Of a stretch of 64,000 nucleotides of DNA, positions 59,730 to 64,000 are shown piece by piece. Where the stretch lies: positions 478,749 to 542,748 of the forward strand of contig CH003046.1 of NCBI GenBank assembly GCA_000149265.1, read 5' to 3'. The first letter of the stretch is position 1. Every line of letters starts with the position of its first letter. The DNA comes from Ciona savignyi. Its lineage: Eukaryota > Chordata > Ascidiacea > Phlebobranchia > Cionidae. Position numbers and translations under genes: made by a program. Under the pieces are notes generated by a model. That model was not told the origin of the DNA and made no database searches. It saw only the letters and a program-made list of their open reading frames with translations.

Positions 59730-59731
59730 CT
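59438..59731 (+). repeat. tRNA-derived SINE, near-consensus sense copy
   Basis: Best-preserved sense copy. The head GGCCCGGTGGTCTAGAAGTT, GGTTGCAGGTGCGAAACTGG (box-B-like) and the whole body are present, with the tail ATGAATATCCTCCTATCCTA. It abuts the stop codon of the minus-strand gene at 59730, so it probably forms part of that gene's 3' end. Confidence 0.92.
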
Positions 59732-61456
59732 ACCCATAAAACCACCACCCAACCGCAGATGCCAATATCAGCACGAAAACCGTCAGTTCAACTAACATCT
59801 CTCGGGACAGTTTGATAAATATTGGGTTTGACATGAGCTCGCTTGTGAATATGCTTGCATTCTTGTTCTGGTGTGGGTATGCTTTTCCAGGTACCTCCTT
59901 CCCGAGGTACTCACAAAGAGGTGACCAACCATGTGAGGGCTTGTGCACCAAACGCTTGTTGTCTGGCACGGTATGCAGCACATAAGCGTTGTGCTGTCTG
60001 TATTTCAATTTGTACAGTTTCTCATTCTTGCTCCAGGAAAATGACAAAATCAGGTTGTCATCTTCCACTCCATATCCATAACGCACTGAAAAAATACCAT
60101 GTCAGTTTAGTTTTTTTCATTTTTTGCCCCAATTTTTAAAAATGGCAAACGAAAATAATCACGACACAGGAACGGGAAAATACGGCACAACGAACAGTTG
60201 TAAAATATGTCATTAAAAATATATATGTAATTTAATTAATATATATGAGGGATGCAGCTGCCAAAACCAGACGAAAGAACACCATGAAATCATTTCTAAT
60301 TGTCAGATTCTTTAGCTGAATAGCATGGTGGGTTAGTACTTTCTCATTCAGCCAATACAGTGTCAACAGGATTAAAACTGATTGCTGGCTAGTTTATGCT
60401 CTTGGAAAGAGTGGATTGATTGATTATTTAATAAATCAAAAACAGTAGCAACAATCATATACACTCATATGCAATAGCTTCGACAATCAAACGTGAAAGT
60501 TAGCAGACGGTAACCGCGGATAAATCCTTCAATGTGATATACCAGGTATGAACATGTGCACACTGTTTGCACAATTTAGTGGTTCATAGTGGTTATGATG
60601 ATGGGACTAGATGATGGATTCAATCCCCGCACTAATCACTTTGTGGTTAGCTCACTGGTTAATGGATTAGTCGTTGACCCTATTTATATTGTTTAAATAA
60701 ATTTAACTTTAAAACACAAATTTGACATTGAATATTATTTAAGCTAAAGACTGCCAATGTTTAACATCCTTTATTGTTCCAATAATGCACTAATCCAATC
60801 ACACTGCATTTTCTTACTTATTTTGTTTACGAACTTCGTAAATGAATAACCAGTTGGTGTTGTCAGCAACAGAAATTTAAGAATTGCTGCTCTTGGTCCC
60901 GAGTAGAATGCATCGTTCATTCCTTTCAAACTTTTCCACCATTTATCCTCATCCCTCATAGTAAGAATGATCTGCGTTTCATTGTAAAATGAAAGCAAAC
61001 AAAGAACTGTATTTTTACTAAACTGGCGGTTAGTTTCTTTCTTTTGCTACTTTTCAATAATTAAACTAACAGGAAAAGCCAATGGGTAATATATCATAAC
61101 TCAGTCCATATCATTTGAATAAGTTCCTTGGCTTGACAGATCAGACAGCTTCCTTTAAAAAATCGACAAAAAAGTAATGATTTTTATTTAACACTCTTTG
61201 TCACCTTTGCCTCTGGAAAAACTCTGTAAATTTCTTCCCAGAATACAATGGTGGGGCCGTCTATTAAAGCATCCACATCTTTCAATGCTTGGTAAATGTC
61301 GTCATCTGTAACGGTCCCATCAAAGAATTTGTCCCACAGACTTCTTAGAAGGAAGGATTGCTCTGCGTAGTCGTACACGTTGTACCCAAGGTCGATTAAG
61401 GCTTTGGACATGCTTTTCGTGCCAGTTTTCCAAAATCCAACACATATTACTTTCAT
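59730..61456 (-). CDS. Sulfotransferase-like protein (Sulfotransfer_4 type) with C-terminal membrane anchor
   Basis: P-loop protein of the PAPS-dependent sulfotransferase fold; substrate unknown. Exons in coding order: 61205-61456, 60818-60971, 59730-60085, giving 253 residues with matching phases. The 5'-phosphosulfate loop is K10-T-G-T-K-S15, directly after a beta strand (MKVICVGFW). IILTMRDEDKWWKS supplies R90 and S98 with the spacing of the 3'-phosphate site. The last exon carries the family C-terminal pattern HNAYV...VP...HKPSHGWSPLCEYLGKEVPG. A hydrophobic helix at about 233-251 ends the protein (VFVLILASAVGWWFYG), suggesting tail anchoring. Exon two ends at AAATAA before GTAAGAAA; reading through instead would reach an early stop at 60771. 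Confidence 0.85.
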
Positions 61457-62734
61457 TTTAATAAATAAATGATGCAGTACTTAAAGACTAATACTGAGTT
61501 ACCAGAGCTATTGTAGTTTGTTGTGTATGATTAAGACTTTCAATTGTGGTAAAACCCATTATAACCCTGGGTTTAGGCAATATCTGTTAGATGCCTAGAA
61601 CAAGGACACAACTATCAAGCAACCAGTTTTAAACCTGACAGTGAATGCAAGGTAATTCAACGATTGATCACGTGATAACTCTCTCATGGTTTTGCATTCA
61701 TGAGGATAAAATATGTATATCGCATAAACCCGTAATCTTTTACACATTGAGAAAAAGTTAAAAGGTATTTCAAACAAACATAACACAATGGTTATGTATA
61801 TCTCTTGGGATGTCTAACCACAGACATATGTCACAATATCACATAACAGTTGTTACATTTTCATACTGGATTCAAAGCACTATCTGCTAATACTCACCCA
61901 CAGCCAACATACAAAAATATACAACACACAGCCAAACTGGTGGTATGAATGCTTTATGTTAACAAATACCCTTTTTGTCTTTCTGAAGTATAAAAGGTTC
62001 ACGAATTGAGTCAAAATGTTTGTGTATGTATGATATTTTATCGAAATGTGCGATTCTTATCATAACTGTGCATGTTAATATAGTAACAGCTATGTATGAT
62101 GCTTAATATGTAGTAGTAGACTAAATGATGTACTGGTATATCAATTGTGTTTTAGCTTCGTTAAAATACCTCTTCGTAAATGCTTCATAATTCAAATTAT
62201 AAAAAGAAAAACAGCAAAACAACAGAACAAATATATGTGGCATTACAGTAATAGGTTCGGCACGAAATTATGCATACCGGCGTTAATAAACATATACAAT
62301 ACATATTTCCTGTTCCCGGCGTTAAAAAACATTTACAATACAGATTTCCTGTTTACAAAATGCTAACTCAATCTATTTACGTCGTATAGTGACGTATTTT
62401 GATTGACAGCTATCATGTTTTGAAACCACATTTTATTGGAAAATTCCCCAATCAGAGAATTGTTATCTAAATAAATTAAAGCGTTTTTTAAATTTAAAAG
62501 GTTTGTTTACATCCTGAAATAAATACAAAAAATATACAAAAATATACCGCGCAACAAAAATGTTATTGTAAAAGATACGTCTTTATTTTAAATAATTTTT
62601 CATGAAGTCAATAAAGCATGACTGTATCCAGGTAGAGCCAGCTAAAACTGTGGTCTGTGGGTGCTACATGTTTTTATGATAGCTTCTTTCATGTTTATTG
62701 AAACCTGATTTAGGGCACAAAATGATGGAAACTT

Positions 62735-62915
62735 CCATGATGGTCCACGGAGATGCAGCTGCCGTCATGGAAAAGTTACAGGGGAAACTAAAATGAGGGA
62801 AAGCAGGAACGAGGGAAACTGCACACTAAAATGAAGATTAGGTAATTAGAGTTAGTTTTAAACATAGGGTTGGAGTTAAGGTTAGTTCTGGGGTTGAAAT
62901 TAGTGTTAAAAGTAG
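62735..62915. mobile_element. Hairpin MITE relative of 52320-52532
   Basis: The left part GGAAAGCAGGAACGAGGGAA, then ACTGCACACTAAAATGAAGA, matches the copy at 52320-52532. The centre has ATAGGGTTGGAGTTAAGGTT. The right arm is poorly preserved. Confidence 0.55.
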
Positions 62916-63010
62916 TTTTCTTTATTTAAATTGTAACTTTTTATTCCTAAATAAAGTATTGGTTTATTTTATTCCCTACCCAATATTTACCTTGCTAATT
63001 ATTCTTATCT

Positions 63011-63285
63011 GACCGGTTTGTCTGGTGGTTTAGTAAAACACCTTTTATCTGAAAGGTTGCAACTTGAAACTGGTTGCTATCTAGTCAGTTGTGTCCTTGG
63101 GCAAGGCACTTTACGGACATTGCCTGAACCCAGCAGATTAATGGGTTCTACCATATTGAAGGAACATATGTATAATATACAACTTACTGCAATAGCTCTG
63201 GTAACCCGATAATGGGCGCTAACGATTGCCTGTGTGTTGACCCCATTTGTTTTCCCATTCACAGGGATAAACATGAATATCCGAT
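63011..63285 (+). repeat. tRNA-derived SINE, sense copy
   Basis: The head TGACCGGTTTGTCTGGTGGT, the body with CTTGGGCAAGGCACTTTACG and the tail with CATTCACAGGGATAAACATG are all present. Confidence 0.86.
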
Positions 63286-63421
63286 CCATTTCCTTATGTA
63301 ATCTATTGTTTTCATTGGTTAAGTCCATTAAATGATAGGTGATGGGTTTAAAACCAGGCACCATTTGGTTTGGTTTGCCTTTTAATACAACCGTGTTTTA
63401 TATTGTAGACTCTAAAGGATT

Positions 63422-63484
63422 ATGACGATGGTACAAAAATCGCCCATATCACTAAATGACAGCATGAAATTAGTCTCTGATATG
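63422..63484 (+). CDS. Possible first coding exon of a gene leaving the window
   Basis: A pyrimidine-poor but valid acceptor (TATTGTAG, ending 63408) opens an exon with ATG at 63422-63424. It encodes 21 codons (MTMVQKSPISLNDSMKLVSD and one more Met) and ends at a good GTAAGC donor after 63484, in phase 0. No domain is recognisable in so short a piece, and no second exon is visible before the window ends. Confidence 0.35.
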
Positions 63485-64000
63485 GTAAGCTGTAATATTT
63501 AGTTTAATATTATCTGTTTTATTTCAATCGATTCCCAGTAAAATTATTTAAATAAATGAATGCAGAATTTAAGCATAATCCTGCAGACTATGTAACAAGG
63601 GCAAGCACTGACTACAGAATCAGTTTTGTTTCACATTTCTTTTTAACCACTATTAATATGAAGGCTGACTCTCCAAGGAATTATACAGGACTATGGTAAT
63701 GTTTTAAATGGTATTAACGATACACAACTATGGCTGATAACAATAAAATGCACATTTTAACAATAAAGTAAGCCACACATTTCGGGATATATATTTTCGG
63801 TAAAAAAACTAATGAATTTATGGCAACATTTGAAGAAATTCGTTCTTAACGTGTATTGCTCATATAACACATACTGGTACAATTATTTGTACAAAAAAAT
63901 AGTGGAGGTTACAACACATTTATATTATTTAATACATAAATGTTAAAGTGTTAAACTACAATGATAAGTTTAATATCGTTTTGCATAGTTTGATACAATT
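63485..64000. other. Right edge, no feature seen
   Basis: AT-rich sequence with no recognisable exon, repeat or RNA gene. It would be intron if the exon at 63422-63484 is real. Confidence 0.5.

Larger units (their letters stand above)
61457..63408. other. Upstream region of the sulfotransferase-like gene to the right-edge exon
   Basis: It contains a diverged antisense SINE fragment (about 61490-61640), a hairpin MITE (about 62735-62915) and a sense SINE (63011-63285). Two similar short units reading GGCGTTAA(T/A)AA(A)CAT..TACAATACA occur at 62279-62345. No gene is supported. Confidence 0.5.

Noticed and set aside
60771-60998. Reading the second sulfotransferase exon through to the stop at 60771 as the protein end
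   Set aside because: A strong GTAAGAAA donor after 60818 joins in phase to exon 59730-60085, which holds the conserved C-terminal part of the family.
1-64000. Bacterial-type features (operons, CRISPR arrays, ribosome binding sites)
   Set aside because: All supported genes are spliced eukaryotic genes with GT-AG introns; no direct-repeat array with regular unique spacers was seen.

Overview
The window looks like nuclear DNA of a compact invertebrate-chordate genome, most likely a tunicate of the Ciona type (inferred, no database search). It is AT-rich and has short spliced genes with clean GT-AG introns and orthologues of vertebrate genes in vertebrate-like architecture (MED23, CerS1, a CRF-like peptide precursor, a REJ/GPS/PLAT polycystin). 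It is littered with one tRNA-derived SINE family ending in ATCCT repeats, plus hAT-like and hairpin MITEs. I rebuilt the spliced genes by hand from splice sites and reading-phase agreement. Every junction listed is phase-consistent except where stated.

Layout, left to right. (1) 215-8523 (+): last ten exons of Mediator subunit MED23, with a 1.1 kb hAT-like element in an intron. (2) 9262-15766 (-): a complete seven-exon class A GPCR with an NRY motif, its first intron carrying a minisatellite and a MITE. (3) 16870-22494 and 24723-28630 (-): two tandem paralogues of an MFSD4/NaGLT1-type sugar transporter with the same exon plan. (4) 30410-31180 (-): a single-exon armadillo-like helical protein, head-to-head (159 bp between start codons) with (5) 31340-50756 (+): a 21-exon, about 2596-residue polycystin-1-family protein with signal peptide, REJ-like ectodomain, furin-like site, degenerate GPS, PLAT and 11 membrane segments. 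(6) 51106-51516 (+): a single-exon secreted precursor ending in a CRF-family peptide with an amidation signal. (7) 53199-58623 (+): ceramide synthase 1-type enzyme. (8) 59730-61456 (-): a three-exon Sulfotransfer_4-type protein with a C-terminal membrane anchor. (9) About 63409-63484 (+): a possible first coding exon of a gene leaving the window.

The genes do not form an operon or one pathway. Two groupings look meaningful: the tandem transporter pair, and the divergent armadillo/polycystin pair that may share a promoter (REJ polycystins are typically sperm proteins). Best leads: the CRF-like precursor, the REJ polycystin whose GPS lacks the usual cleavage histidine but has a KRKR site, and the repeated placement of antisense SINE heads just upstream of 3' splice sites.
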